Below are positions 50,232 to 59,739 of a stretch of DNA of 64,000 nt, in pieces. How positions within the stretch are numbered: position 1 is the stretch's first letter; every line of letters starts with the position of its first letter. The translations under genes and the position numbers were made by a program. The DNA comes from Duganella zoogloeoides (lineage in GTDB: Bacteria > Pseudomonadota > Gammaproteobacteria > Burkholderiales > Burkholderiaceae_D): positions 5,208,001-5,272,000 of the forward strand of contig NZ_CP140152.1 of NCBI RefSeq assembly GCF_034479515.1, given 5' to 3'. The notes below the pieces were generated by a model. The model did not search any database, was not told the origin of the DNA, and saw nothing but the letters and a program-made list of their open reading frames with translations.

Positions 50232-50351
50232 ATCCGTGAGTTGGATGGCAGGTTGGACGATCGGTCTAAACTGTTAGGCTAGAATACCGTGCGCCGGTTG
50301 GTTACCCCGCGACCGGCGCTTCCGTCCACCCAACTTCAAAGCGAACCATCC

Positions 50352-52751
50352 ATGCGTTTTGTCTTGCCTACTTCAACGCTGGCCGCCATCCTGGCCACCG
50401 CGCTTGCCAGCGGCCACGCCGCCGCTGCTGCCACCTCCCCCACCCCGATCACGCTGGACCAGGCCATGGCCAATCCGGACTGGATCGGCACGCCCGTCGA
50501 ATCGGCCTGGTGGGGCTGGGACAGCCGCCAGGTTTATTACAAGCAAAAGCGCGCCGGCTCGCCGCTGCGCGACACGTTCCTGGTCAACGGCGGCGCCGCC
50601 AAACAGGTCGATGACAAGCAACTGGCCAACCTCGACACCGCCAACCCGGTGTACAACCGCGAGCACACGCGCGCCATCGTGCTGCGCAACGGCGACCTGT
50701 TCGAGCGCGATCTGAAGTCCGGCGCGCTGACGCAAATCGTGCGCGGCACCGCTGCCGCTGCCGATCCGCAGTACGCGGCCGACGGCAAGCATGTGCAATT
50801 CCGCATCGGTAACGACTGGTTCAGCTGGAGCCGCAGCGAGCGCCTGGTGACGCCGGTGGCCGTGCTGCGCACCGCCAAGGACCCGGACGCCAAGCCCGAG
50901 ACCGATGCGCTGCGCGACCTGCAACTGCGCCTGATCTCCACCCTGGCCCGCGTCAAGGAAGAGCGCGACGCCACCCGCGCCCAGCGCGATGCAGAGCGCA
51001 GCGCCGACGCCACCCGCGCGCCGAAACCGGTGTACCTGGGCGAGAAGGTCGTGATCGCGTCGAGCGCATTGTCACCAAGCGGGCGCTACCTGCTGGTGGT
51101 CACCAGCGCCAAGGATGCCGACAAGCGCCGCGTGGGCAAGATGCCGCGCTACGTGACCGAATCCGGGTACGAGGAAACCGACGACGAACGCCCGCGCGTG
51201 AGCGACGCCGGCCCCGTGCCGCACCAGTTGAAACTGCTGGAAATCGCCACCGGCAAGGTGACCGACCTGTCCTTCGATACCCTGCCCGGCATCGCCACCG
51301 ATCCGCTGGCCGACCTGCGCGCAGCGCAAAAGCTGGCCGCGCTCAAGGGCAACCGCCCGGTACGTTTCGAACACAGCGCCGAATCGATCCGCTGGAGCGA
51401 CGACGGTGCGCGCGTGGCAGTGATGGCGCAATCGATCGACAACAAGGACCGCTGGATCGCCACCGTCGACCTGGCCGGCGCCACCTTGCAACCGCTGCAC
51501 CGCTTGAGCGACCAGGCCTGGGTGAACAATCGTGGCAACGACTTCGGCTGGCAGCCGGACAACAGCACGCTGTGGTTCCAGTCGGAGGAAAGCGGCTACG
51601 CCCACCTCTACCTGAAAAACGCCCGGACGCCCGATGCGGCGCCGCGCGCGATCACCTCGGGCAAATGGGAAGCGAGCGACGTCACCTGGTCGGCCGACGG
51701 CAAGATTGCCTACTTCCTGTGCAATCCGAAGCTGCCGGGCACCTATGAAGTCTGCGCCAGCAACACCACCGACGCCAAGGTAAAGGAACTGACCACGCTT
51801 GGCGGCGTGGAGAGTTTCACCGTGTCGCCGGACGGCCGCAAGCTGCTGGTGCGCTACTCGACCTCGTACATGCCGGCGCAAATCGCCACCGTGCCTGCCA
51901 CCGGCGGCGCGGCCACCCAGCTGACCGACACCCGCAGCGCCGATTACAAGGCCCGCAACTGGGTCGCACCGCAAATCGTGGCCGTGCCATCGACGCATGG
52001 CGCCGACCCGGTATGGGCCAAGCTGTACCGCCCGGCCACCCTGGAACCCGGTAAAAAATACCCGGTCGTGATGTTCGTGCACGGCGCCGGCTACCTGCAA
52101 AACGTGACCCAGCGCTTCCCCGTGTACTTCCGCGAGCAAATGTTCCACAACCTGCTGGTACAGCAGGGCTACATCGTGCTGGACATGGACTACCGCGCTT
52201 CGCTCGGCTACGGCCGCAACTGGCGCACGGCTATCTACCGCCAGATGGGCCACCCGGAACTGGACGACTACATCGACGGCCTGAACTGGCTGGTGGCCAA
52301 CCACCAGGGCGACGCTAAAAACGTTGGCATCTATGGCGGCAGCTACGGCGGCTTCATGACCTTCATGGCGCTGCTGCGCGCACCGGACCAGTTCAAGGCC
52401 GGCGCCGCGCTGCGTCCGGTCACCGACTGGACCACGTACAACCACGAGTACACGTCCAACATCCTCAACACGCCGGAGCTGGACCCGCGAGCGTACAAGG
52501 TCTCGTCGCCAATCGAATACGCCGACAAGCTCAAGGGCCACATCCTGATCGCCCACGGCATGGTGGACGACAACGTGTTCTACCAGGACTCGGTGCGCAT
52601 GGCGCAGCGCTTCATCGAACTGAAAAAGGACAACTGGGAACTGGCCTCGTACCCGCTGGAACGCCACGCGTACGTGCATGCGGAAAGCTGGTACGACCAG
52701 TACCGCCGGATTTACCAGCTGTTCGAGCGCACACTCAAAACCAAGGAGTAA
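50352..52751 (+). CDS. S9-family peptidase (DPP IV-like, second copy)
   Basis: This 799-residue exported serine peptidase has a signal peptide (MRFVLPTSTLAAILATALASGHAAA). A long beta-propeller is followed by a hydrolase domain with Ser664 in GGSYGGFMTF, Asp in HGMVDDNVF and His in LERHAYVHAESW. The DPP IV-like propeller and long size set it apart from the other S9 copy at 45640-47697. The ATG at 50352 gives the clean signal peptide; the open frame continues to 50289. It ends in a strong terminator. Confidence 0.93.
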   Translation: MRFVLPTSTLAAILATALASGHAAAAATSPTPITLDQAMANPDWIGTPVESAWWGWDSRQVYYKQKRAGSPLRDTFLVNGGAAKQVDDKQLANLDTANPVYNREHTRAIVLRNGDLFERDLKSGALTQIVRGTAAAADPQYAADGKHVQFRIGNDWFSWSRSERLVTPVAVLRTAKDPDAKPETDALRDLQLRLISTLARVKEERDATRAQRDAERSADATRAPKPVYLGEKVVIASSALSPSGRYLLVVTSAKDADKRRVGKMPRYVTESGYEETDDERPRVSDAGPVPHQLKLLEIATGKVTDLSFDTLPGIATDPLADLRAAQKLAALKGNRPVRFEHSAESIRWSDDGARVAVMAQSIDNKDRWIATVDLAGATLQPLHRLSDQAWVNNRGNDFGWQPDNSTLWFQSEESGYAHLYLKNARTPDAAPRAITSGKWEASDVTWSADGKIAYFLCNPKLPGTYEVCASNTTDAKVKELTTLGGVESFTVSPDGRKLLVRYSTSYMPAQIATVPATGGAATQLTDTRSADYKARNWVAPQIVAVPSTHGADPVWAKLYRPATLEPGKKYPVVMFVHGAGYLQNVTQRFPVYFREQMFHNLLVQQGYIVLDMDYRASLGYGRNWRTAIYRQMGHPELDDYIDGLNWLVANHQGDAKNVGIYGGSYGGFMTFMALLRAPDQFKAGAALRPVTDWTTYNHEYTSNILNTPELDPRAYKVSSPIEYADKLKGHILIAHGMVDDNVFYQDSVRMAQRFIELKKDNWELASYPLERHAYVHAESWYDQYRRIYQLFERTLKTKE

Positions 52752-52752
52752 A

Positions 52753-52784
52753 AAATGGCGGAACCTCGGTTCCGCCATTTTTTT
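52753..52784. terminator. terminator after the S9 peptidase
   Basis: AAATGGCGGAACC (52753-52765), loop TC, GGTTCCGCCATTT (52768-52780) and T-run to 52784; it also serves the convergent DUF2058 gene. Confidence 0.88.
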
Positions 52785-53329
52785 CACCACATCAAATCAT
52801 CGGGAATCTGGAACGCCGCGTACGGATCGTCCTCGTCCACCACCGCAGCGGACTGCTTGACGCGCACGACCAGCGACGCATCGCGTTCTTCGATCTTGTC
52901 GGCGATTACGCGCGGCACCAGTTCCACCGTCGCGCCCAGCACCACGATCACCAGCCGCCCCGCCACCAGGTGCTCGCGCACCGCCGGCGACACGTAGATC
53001 CGTTCGATCCTGGTGCCGTGGGTGAAGTTGTAGGCGATATCATCCTTGCCGTTCTTGGTCTTGTCCTGGCGATTTTGCTGCACCATCTGCACGATCTGCG
53101 CCATGATGGCTTTTTGCTGGGCGGCCGCGTCGCGCAAGGCATTCGCTTCGCGCGCCTTGTCGGCGTTCTTGCGCTGGATTTCCTGCGCCGCCAGGCGCGC
53201 TTCATCGACCGATTGCTCGCCAGTGCGGCGCTCGATTTTCTTCTGCTTGCTCTTTTCCTGGTTGGCCAGTTTGGCCTTGGTCTTGTCGACCAGGCCTGCT
53301 TTTAAAAACTGCTCTTGTAAGGAAACCAT
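52784..53329 (-). CDS. DUF2058-family protein
   Basis: This 181-residue cytosolic protein begins MVSLQEQFLKAGLVDKTKAK, the usual start of DUF2058 (YaiL-like) proteins. A lysine-rich coiled helix (about 20-75) leads to a small beta domain (GTRIERIYVSPAVREHLVAG) and a DDPYAAFQIPDDLMW end. No function is established for the family. AAAGGAC precedes the ATG at 53329. Confidence 0.88.
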   Translation of the reverse strand: MVSLQEQFLKAGLVDKTKAKLANQEKSKQKKIERRTGEQSVDEARLAAQEIQRKNADKAREANALRDAAAQQKAIMAQIVQMVQQNRQDKTKNGKDDIAYNFTHGTRIERIYVSPAVREHLVAGRLVIVVLGATVELVPRVIADKIEERDASLVVRVKQSAAVVDEDDPYAAFQIPDDLMW

Positions 53330-53437
53330 GTCCTTTGCTCCGTGTGGGGGGATTGCCGGCCGCGCCAGCGTCAAGCCGGTAGCATAGCAAAGTCGAGCGA
53401 TGGGCCGACAGGAAATCTGGCCACCGCCAGCAAACAT

Positions 53438-53466
53438 TTGGCAATTTCAAATCGGGCTGCTATAAT
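53438..53466 (+). promoter_or_regulatory. promoter of tRNA-Phe
   Basis: TTGGCA (53438-53443), 17-base spacer, TATAAT (53461-53466), 10 bases before the tRNA: near-consensus. Confidence 0.88.
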
Positions 53467-53476
53467 TGCGCGCCTT

Positions 53477-53552
53477 GGCCTGGTAGCTCAGTTGGTAGAG
53501 CAGAGGATTGAAAATCCTTGTGTCGGTGGTTCGATTCCGCCCCGGGCCACCA
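53477..53552 (+). tRNA. tRNA-Phe (GAA)
   Basis: This 76-base tRNA has acceptor arms GGCCTGG and CCGGGCC, D-arm GCTCAGTTGGTAGAGC, anticodon stem-loop AGGAT-loop with GAA anticodon (TTGAAAA), T-arm GGTGG-TTCGATT-CCGCC and encoded CCA. Confidence 0.97.
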
Positions 53553-53586
53553 AGAACATCGCTCAGTACGTCTTGAGCAGTCTAAG

Positions 53587-53621
53587 AAACCGCATTCTTC
53601 CCAGGAGATTGCGGTTTTTTT
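53587..53621 (+). terminator. terminator after tRNA-Phe
   Basis: AAACCGCA (53587-53594), a 15-base loop, TGCGGTTT (53610-53617) and a T-run to 53621. Confidence 0.8.
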
Positions 53622-53742
53622 ACGTCCCGAGGAATCCCGCAGAGTCCGCCTTTAGCCCACCATGCAATTTTAGTTGCCCAAAAAACATATTGTGTATAGG
53701 ATGAGTACGCTTTATTTCATCCACCTTCGGACTCTCACCCTA

Positions 53743-54210
53743 ATGAAAATCTTTTCCTTCCTCGCCATCGCTACCGCTTTCCTCGTCACAGGTTGTGCTT
53801 CGGTGAACATGGCGCCAAAAGAAGACTCGGCCAAAGCCAAGCAATTCAGCCCACCGGCTACCGCCAGCAATGCCGGCCTCTACGTGTACCGCAACAGCTT
53901 CGTAGGCCAGGCGCTGAAAAAAGATATCTGGATCGACGGTAAATGTCTGGGCGAAAGCGCGCCTGATGTATTTTTCTACACTGAAGTCCCAGGCGGAAAA
54001 GACATCAAGGTATCGACCGAGTCCGAATTTTCGCCCAACGACCTGGTCGTAAAAGTCGATGCAGGGAAAAATTACTTCGTCCGTCAATACATCAAGGTCG
54101 GTGCGTTTGTCGGTGGCGCCGGCGTCGAGGCGGTGTCCGAGGCTGTCGGCAAGAACGATATCGCCAAACTTGAAATGGCCAAGCCGGGCAATTGCAGCGG
54201 CGCCAGATAA
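53743..54210 (+). CDS. DUF2846-like lipoprotein
   Basis: This 155-residue protein has a leader ending VTGC-AS, a clear lipobox. The mature part has LYVYRNSFVGQALKKDIWIDGK and a late segment YFVRQYIKVGAFVGGAGVE, consistent with DUF2846 lipoproteins. It is predicted to be anchored in a membrane facing the periplasm. The ATG at 53743 gives the complete leader; an earlier in-frame ATG exists with no supporting site. Confidence 0.75.
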   Translation: MKIFSFLAIATAFLVTGCASVNMAPKEDSAKAKQFSPPATASNAGLYVYRNSFVGQALKKDIWIDGKCLGESAPDVFFYTEVPGGKDIKVSTESEFSPNDLVVKVDAGKNYFVRQYIKVGAFVGGAGVEAVSEAVGKNDIAKLEMAKPGNCSGAR

Positions 54211-54231
54211 ATACGCCTGATATTTTTGTAT

Positions 54232-54816
54232 TCAGTCCTGCGCCCACTGCGGCAGGTACTCTTGCACCACTTCCTCAACGGCCTCCGCCGGCAACGCATC
54301 ACGCCGACGTTTGAGCGGGTCCCGTCGAGGTAGTGTGCTCATCCAGCGCTTAAAGCGGACAAACGCCATCGGCTCGAGAGTGGTCATACGGGCCATATCG
54401 CCATTGGTAGCTACGATAACAGCTGAAAATTGGGGCGCGTCCAGCAACTCCCGCGCATGAGGCGCCTGCGCCCCAAAAAATCTTCTTCGTTATCAACTGG
54501 ATGGAATGCGCCGATTCGTACGCGTAGAACGCATGCGTGCCAACCACGTGAAAGTGCGGACCGAGGTTGGTGGCAGCCAGCCGATTCAAAATCTCCACGA
54601 TAATCGGTGCCACTCGTCCAACCCGAAGCGCTCGGTTCATCCACAGGATGCACTGGTGCGCACCAGGCAGGCATTTTCAGGAGCAGCAGCGGGTCCCTTG
54701 TGCCAATACATGCCGCCACGCACCTTGGAAGCCTCTGCGAGCGCTTCCTCATATGCCTCATCAGTGGCCACTGAGTCGATATACTGCCGCGTGGCATCGG
54801 CTTGGCGCTCCAGCAT
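54232..54816 (-). pseudogene. decayed nucleotidyltransferase-fold gene (GSU2403 type)
   Basis: Pieces of one gene survive in order on the minus strand. They are MLERQADATRQYIDSV...VRGGMYWHKGP...LVRTSA (from 54816), MNRALRVGRVAPIIVEILN...HVVGTHAFYAYES (54640-54520), EEDF (about 54490) and FSAVIVATNGDMARMTTLEPM...PQWAQD (to 54232). They match the plan of the nucleotidyltransferase-fold proteins of about 330-350 residues, from memory. The missing stretches lie between LVRTSA and MNRAL and between YAYES and EEDF, with a frameshift at the T6G4 tract near 54480. Nothing like a complete protein can be made. Confidence 0.72.
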
Positions 54817-54869
54817 AAAAATCTCTTGGTATGTTTTAGTGGTTTTAAATTTTATACCGAAAAACGCAA

Positions 54870-55703
54870 CTATTCCCCCACCCGCTGCAACCTGCACCAG
54901 GCAACACCCCAGCTTGCCTCTGCATGGTAGTGCAACGCCGATTCGTACATGCCCGGTTGCAGCCACAGCAACGCGCCACTGGCGCCGGTCGCCATATCGA
55001 GTAATTGCCCGGGAAGTGACGGCGTCGCATCGGCTGCACTGATCGGTGCCGAGAGATCGCGGATGCTGTTGGGCGACCAGGCCGCCACGACCGGACCGGC
55101 GGTCACCCGGTAACGCTGGCCCGGAGCGGCGCTGCGCCAGTCGGCCTCCAGCGCGTGCCGGTGCGCGCCAAGCGCGTCGGCCTCGTCGTTGGCAAACTCG
55201 ACCTGTGAGAGCACCAGGAAATCGCGCTGGTCGTCGACGCTGATGCGCACCATTCCTGGCGCCGCACTCCACAAGTATCCCATCGCATCGCCCTGGAAAC
55301 CGTGCAGCGCCTCTTCGCCCAGGCTGCGGATGGCGCGGTCGTATTCGCTGTCGGGCGCCAAGGCGGCGTTCAATATCCGTCCATCCGGGCGGATGGCGCG
55401 CCATGTCGCTTCACTGCGATCAATCGTGGCGCCGGGCCACAATTCGAGCACGACCGACATCAGCGCTGCGCGCGCCGCCGACGGGTTGGCGCTGGCCAGG
55501 TACTGATGGCCGGTGGGTCCGGCCGGGCGCCAGATCTCGGGCAACTCTGCAGCAAACGGCGACCAGTGATGCAGCTCGGTGGCTTGGGATGCATCGTACG
55601 GCTCGCTGCCATACCAGCGGCTGAAATCAGCGAGGTTGGCAACGATCACGGGACCGCCTTCACAACCGATGTCTGCGCTCCAGGCGATATTTTTTGTGTT
55701 CAT
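54870..55703 (-). CDS. unrecognised cytosolic protein, weakly Imm21-like
   Basis: This 277-residue protein has no signal peptide or membrane helix. The start, MNTKNIAWSADIGCEGGPVIVANLADFSRW, loosely follows the W...GGPxxV...W layout of Imm21-type immunity proteins. The remainder (LELWPGATIDRSEATWRAIRPDG, WLQPGMYESALHYHAEASWGVAW) is unfamiliar. If the match is right it would be an immunity gene without a visible toxin partner. The decayed nucleotidyltransferase gene lies 53 bases downstream. The ribosome-binding site is weak. Confidence 0.55.
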   Translation of the reverse strand: MNTKNIAWSADIGCEGGPVIVANLADFSRWYGSEPYDASQATELHHWSPFAAELPEIWRPAGPTGHQYLASANPSAARAALMSVVLELWPGATIDRSEATWRAIRPDGRILNAALAPDSEYDRAIRSLGEEALHGFQGDAMGYLWSAAPGMVRISVDDQRDFLVLSQVEFANDEADALGAHRHALEADWRSAAPGQRYRVTAGPVVAAWSPNSIRDLSAPISAADATPSLPGQLLDMATGASGALLWLQPGMYESALHYHAEASWGVAWCRLQRVGE

Positions 55704-55852
55704 GGGATCAGTGACAGGGACAAGGTGGTGGGTATGTTACCTGCCTAACGAACGCAATTCAAAACCCCCACTAAGATATATCCATAGGGAAATACAAATA
55801 TCTTTAATTCACTATTATTTCATCCTCACCGTCGTCTACCCCAGGAGCTTCC

Positions 55853-57508
55853 ATGCGTTTGTCCAATCTGAAAATCGGTGTGCGCCTCTACATGGCGTTC
55901 GGTTTAATCGTTGCCATGCTGGCGACGCTGGTCGTTGTGGCCGAGGTCAATTTCAGCCGACTCGGCACGGCCAACAGCTGGAACGTGCACACCTACGAGG
56001 TGCTGGCTGAAGCCAACGCGCTGCAGGAAAACCTGATCAACATGGAAACCGGCCAGCGCGGCTTTTCGCTGACCGGTAACGATGCCTCGCTCGAACCCTT
56101 CGTCGCCGGCAAGGCCGCTTTCACCAACAACCTAGCAAAGATTGCCGAACTCACCAGCGACAACCCGGTCCAGCAGCAGCGGCTGAAGGACCTGGCGGCG
56201 GCTGAACAACAGTGGCTGCGCGAGGCGGTGGAACCTGCCATCGCACTGCGCCGCAGCGGTGGCGACCAGCCCGAGACCATGGCGGCGGTGGTGCAGCTGG
56301 CGCAGTCGAACAAGGGCAAAGCGGCCATGGATGCCATGCGCGCCCAACTTGCCGTGATCCGGGACGGCGAGCAGGTACTGTTGACACAACGCTCGGCCGA
56401 CCTCGCCGCCCAGCGCACCCGCACCGACATCCTCTTGATCGGCGGCGGCATCCTGGCGACGGTGATCGCGGCGGTACTGGCGCTGCTGCTGACCCGCAAT
56501 ATCACAGTGCCGCTGCAAGGCGCGGTGGCGCTGGCCCAGCGCGTTGCCAAGGGCGACCTGAGCAGCCATGTGGTCGTGGCCAGCAAGGATGAAACGGGCG
56601 AACTGATGCAGGCGCTCAGCGACATGAATGCGGCGCTCTACAACATCGTGCAGGAAGTACGCAGCGGTACCGACACCATCGCCACCGCCTCGGCCGAAAT
56701 TTCTGCCGGCAATATGGACCTGTCCTCGCGCACCGAGCAGCAAGCCGGCTCGCTGGAAGAAACCGCGTCGTCGATGGAAGAACTGACCGCCACCGTCAAG
56801 CAGAATGCCGACAACGCCCGCGAAGCGCGCGATCTGGCCAGCTCGGCTTCCAGCGTGGCCGTGCGCGGCGGCGCCATGGTGGCGGAAGTGGTCACGACGA
56901 TGGGTTCGATCAACGATTCCGCGCACAAGATCGTCGACATCATCGGCGTGATCGACAGCATCGCGTTCCAGACCAATATCCTGGCCTTGAATGCAGCAGT
57001 GGAAGCAGCGCGCGCCGGTGAACAGGGACGCGGCTTCGCGGTCGTCGCCACCGAGGTGCGCAACCTGGCGCAACGCTCGGCCAGCGCGGCCAAGGAAATC
57101 AAGGTGCTGATCGACGATTCGGTCAGCAAGGTGGACGCGGGCAGCAAACTGGTGGACCGCGCCGGTGCGACCATGCAGGAAGTGGTGGACAGCGTGCAGC
57201 GGGTCAATCACATCATCAGCGATATCGCCGCCGCCAGCGCCGAGCAGCGCCAGGGCATCGAGCAGGTCAACGACGCCATCACCCAGATGGACCAGGTCAC
57301 GCAGCAAAACGCCGCGCTGGTGGAAGAAGCTGCAGCCGCGTCGAACGCGATGCAGGAACAGGCCGCAGCGCTGGCGCACGCGGTCAGCGTGTTCCAGCTC
57401 GAACCTGCCCACCCTGCGCCGGCGGTTCGTCAAGACCGCCATCCGGTGCGCGAGCCGCACGCCCGCCCTGCGCGGCCGGCGGGCGGCATGGCCATGCTCA
57501 GCGCTTGA
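55853..57508 (+). CDS. methyl-accepting chemotaxis protein with CHASE3 domain
   Basis: This 551-residue chemoreceptor has a helix at about 10-32, a periplasmic CHASE3 domain ([12 protein letters not shown] near 65) and a second helix near 195-215. HAMP ([21 protein letters not shown]) is followed by the signalling hairpin with [20 protein letters not shown] and [10 protein letters not shown]. The C-terminal tail is Pro/Arg-rich and lacks a NWE(T/S)F-type tether for CheR. No other chemotaxis genes lie nearby. It overlaps the convergent reductase gene by 11 bases. Confidence 0.94.
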   Translation: MRLSNLKIGVRLYMAFGLIVAMLATLVVVAEVNFSRLGTANSWNVHTYEVLAEANALQENLINMETGQRGFSLTGNDASLEPFVAGKAAFTNNLAKIAELTSDNPVQQQRLKDLAAAEQQWLREAVEPAIALRRSGGDQPETMAAVVQLAQSNKGKAAMDAMRAQLAVIRDGEQVLLTQRSADLAAQRTRTDILLIGGGILATVIAAVLALLLTRNITVPLQGAVALAQRVAKGDLSSHVVVASKDETGELMQALSDMNAALYNIVQEVRSGTDTIATASAEISAGNMDLSSRTEQQAGSLEETASSMEELTATVKQNADNAREARDLASSASSVAVRGGAMVAEVVTTMGSINDSAHKIVDIIGVIDSIAFQTNILALNAAVEAARAGEQGRGFAVVATEVRNLAQRSASAAKEIKVLIDDSVSKVDAGSKLVDRAGATMQEVVDSVQRVNHIISDIAAASAEQRQGIEQVNDAITQMDQVTQQNAALVEEAAAASNAMQEQAAALAHAVSVFQLEPAHPAPAVRQDRHPVREPHARPARPAGGMAMLSA

Positions 57509-58142
57509 TGAAGTTGCTGGCCGACAGCGCGCCAAACGGCAGCTGGGTCAGCGGGCCGCCGACATCAAGCGCGCCCAGGTCCACCGCGAAGAAGCCGGCC
57601 GCCTCGAGCAGCTGGCGCACTTCGGCCTTGGCGGCGGCGTCGTCGCCCGAGTAGAACAGGGTGCGCTGGCCCCCCGCTTCTTTCGGTTCGAGCAGCAGCT
57701 TGACGTCGAGGTGGTTGAGCGCCTTGACCACCCGGGCGCCCGGCGCGAGCTGGCTGAAGATCGCGCTCGAATGCTGGCTGCCGAGGTCGATGGCCTTGAT
57801 GCCGTAGGCGGCTAGCGGGTTGGTCGGGTCCTTGGCGTCATCCGAATCGGGATCGAGGAACAGGACCGGGTTGGTGCCATCGACCACGATGCGGTTGTTC
57901 CAGGCCGGCAGTTGCGGCATCAGTTCTTCCAGGGTTTCCCAGCGCACGGCAACGAACACGATGTCGGCGCTGGCAGCCTGCTCGACGGTGCCGGCAGTAA
58001 TGCTGGGGCCGGTTTCGGCCAGCAGCGGCGCCAGCGCAGCCGGACCCGATCTGTTGGCGATGACCGCCGAAAAGCCGGCGCCAGCCAGAATGCGCGCGAT
58101 ATTGCCACCAAGGGCGCCCGAACCAATGATTCCGATAGACAT
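57498..58142 (-). CDS. F420-type NADP oxidoreductase family protein
   Basis: This 214-residue protein has the Rossmann start [21 protein letters not shown], the DGTNPV strand end, and a C-terminal region [11 protein letters not shown] as in NpdG-like F420-dependent NADP reductases. In betaproteobacteria this fold uses NADPH without F420; the substrate is not known. A palindromic site lies just upstream, and the Rrf2 gene next to it is read the same way, so it is likely its target. Confidence 0.87.
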   Translation of the reverse strand: MSIGIIGSGALGGNIARILAGAGFSAVIANRSGPAALAPLLAETGPSITAGTVEQAASADIVFVAVRWETLEELMPQLPAWNNRIVVDGTNPVLFLDPDSDDAKDPTNPLAAYGIKAIDLGSQHSSAIFSQLAPGARVVKALNHLDVKLLLEPKEAGGQRTLFYSGDDAAAKAEVRQLLEAAGFFAVDLGALDVGGPLTQLPFGALSASNFIKR

Positions 58143-58173
58143 ACTATTCTCCTGAGTAGGAACTGCATTAAAT

Positions 58174-58192
58174 ACTGTGTGACATACACAGT
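58174..58192. promoter_or_regulatory. palindromic operator upstream of the reductase gene
   Basis: ACTGTGTGACATACACAGT is a perfect 7-5-7 inverted repeat, 32 bases before the reductase ATG and just downstream of the Rrf2 stop. Confidence 0.7.
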
Positions 58193-58217
58193 TACATTTA
58201 AGATGTAAAAAAAGCCG

Positions 58218-58664
58218 CTACCACACCAGCGGAATTGAAAACTTGCCGATCCGCGCCACCTCGGCCGCCATGTCGGCAATCGTCACCTTGGCCAGTTCCG
58301 CTTCAAACGCGGACTGGGCGCTGGCCAACGATGGCGCGATCGCCGCCTGGATATTGCCGCCAACGGCACAGTTTTCACAAGGCGGCGTGCGGTGCAAAGT
58401 GAACATCTCGGTGTCTTCCACCGCCCGGTACACGTCGAGCAGGCGAATCTGCGCTGCCGGCTTGGCCAGCAAGGCCCCACCGCCCGCCCCCAGTTGCGAC
58501 GTGGTCAGTCCGGCGTCGCTCAACATCGACAACAACCGCCGTATCACCGCTGCCCCCGTATTGGCCGAGTACGCCACATCTTCCGACCGCACCGGCTTGC
58601 CACCCATTACTTCGATGGAGACCAGGGTGTGGATGGCAACGGCGAATCGGGAGCTGGTGGGCAT
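58218..58664 (-). CDS. Rrf2-family transcriptional regulator
   Basis: This 148-residue protein has the Rrf2 winged helix (FAVAIHTLVSIEVMGGKPVRSEDVAYS, RRLLSMLSDAGL) and the RLLDVYRAVED region. It carries CENCAVGGN, but not the three-cysteine set of IscR, so redox or ligand sensing is possible. The ATG at 58664 is chosen as the natural family start. It precedes the reductase gene on the same strand; operators flank both sides. Confidence 0.87.
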   Translation of the reverse strand: MPTSSRFAVAIHTLVSIEVMGGKPVRSEDVAYSANTGAAVIRRLLSMLSDAGLTTSQLGAGGGALLAKPAAQIRLLDVYRAVEDTEMFTLHRTPPCENCAVGGNIQAAIAPSLASAQSAFEAELAKVTIADMAAEVARIGKFSIPLVW

Positions 58665-58679
58665 ACATTTCTTTTTTAG

Positions 58680-58724
58680 TAGTGTGTTAGCAACACTATC
58701 ACACACTATTGTCGGGTGCGTCAA
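58680..58724 (-). promoter_or_regulatory. Rrf2 gene promoter with overlapping palindromes
   Basis: On the minus strand TTGACG (58724-58719), an 18-base spacer and GATAGT (58700-58695) form a promoter. GTGTT-AGC-AACAC (58684-58696) and the wider TAGTGTG...CACACTA pair (58680-58686, 58702-58708) overlap the -10. Their GTGT/ACAC cores resemble the site at 58174-58192, suggesting autoregulation. Confidence 0.65.
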
Positions 58725-59628
58725 TCTTTTTTTCGTGGATGGCATTGAGGCGATCGCGCACCAGGTCGATCAAGGCGGCCACCACCGCCGGCAAATGCTG
58801 GCGCGTGGGATACATCGCATGCAGGCCGAAGCTGGCGCTGCTGTACTGCGGCAGCACCGGCGCCAGCCGCCCGGCGTGCAGGTCGAGCCGCACCAGCGCG
58901 CCCGGCAGCAGCGCCACACCGAGTCCGGCCAGGGCGGCTTTGCGCTGCGCCTGCGCAGTGTTGGCGGCAAAGCGGCACGGCACGTGGACTTCCTGTTCGA
59001 CGTTATCGGGACCGGCCAGGCGCCAGGTGGCCAAGCCGCTCGGATGGGCTACGCCGATGGCGTCGTGGCCGGCCAGATCCTGCAAGGAATTCGGTGCGCC
59101 GCGCGCGGCCAGGTAGGCGGGGCTGGCAACCAGATGGTTGCTGCCGGGCGCGAGGATTTCGCGGCTGACAAATCCCAGTTCCTGCGGCTGGCCGCCGCGG
59201 AACGCCACGTCGATCTGCTCGGTGATCATGTCGGCGCGGGTGTCGCTGAGCACGAAGTCGAGCCGGATGCCAGGGTAGCGCGCCATGAACTGCGCCAGCC
59301 ACTGGGCGCGGAAGAAATCGAAGAAGTCGGCCGGCACCGCCACCCGCATCACGCCGCTGGGCTGCTCGCTGCCGATCATGCTGGCCTGGCTGGCGGCAGC
59401 GAGATCGTCCACCGCGCTCGCACAGCGCTGGTGAAAGGCCTGGCCGGCGCTGGTAAGGGTGAGCTTGCGCGTGGAGCGCAGCAGCAACCGCGTATTGAGC
59501 CGGGCTTCCAGTTGCTGGATGCGGCGGCTCACGGTATTCGGTGGCAGGCCCAGGCGGCGCGCCGCGCCGGCAAAGCTGCCACTGCGCACCACCTGGACAA
59601 ACAGCGCGATATCGTTAAGATCGAGCAC
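58699..59628 (-). CDS. LysR-family regulator
   Basis: This 309-residue protein has the LysR helix-turn-helix (LNDIALFVQVVRSGSFAGAARRLGLPPNTVSRRIQQLE) and a type 2 periplasmic-binding-like effector domain. The start is inferred as GTG at 59628, immediately before LDLND; no ATG fits between it and the open frame further upstream. It is divergent from the pirin gene and probably regulates it. Its 3' end overlaps the Rrf2 operator region. Confidence 0.88.
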   Translation of the reverse strand: MLDLNDIALFVQVVRSGSFAGAARRLGLPPNTVSRRIQQLEARLNTRLLLRSTRKLTLTSAGQAFHQRCASAVDDLAAASQASMIGSEQPSGVMRVAVPADFFDFFRAQWLAQFMARYPGIRLDFVLSDTRADMITEQIDVAFRGGQPQELGFVSREILAPGSNHLVASPAYLAARGAPNSLQDLAGHDAIGVAHPSGLATWRLAGPDNVEQEVHVPCRFAANTAQAQRKAALAGLGVALLPGALVRLDLHAGRLAPVLPQYSSASFGLHAMYPTRQHLPAVVAALIDLVRDRLNAIHEKKIDAPDNSV

Positions 59629-59645
59629 GTAATTCCCATTAAATC

Positions 59646-59662
59646 TGGATGAGTCAAATCCA
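59646..59662. promoter_or_regulatory. LysR-type box (T-N11-A) between lysR and pirin
   Basis: TGGAT-GAGTCAA-ATCCA, a perfect 5-7-5 inverted repeat containing two T-N11-A spacings, sits in the 111-base divergent region. Confidence 0.65.
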
Positions 59663-59739
59663 ATTATAGCGGCTAGTAAAGTAATCACCGGGGTCCTATT
59701 CTTCTTCCATTGCGATCTGAACCTGCCAAGGACATCACC

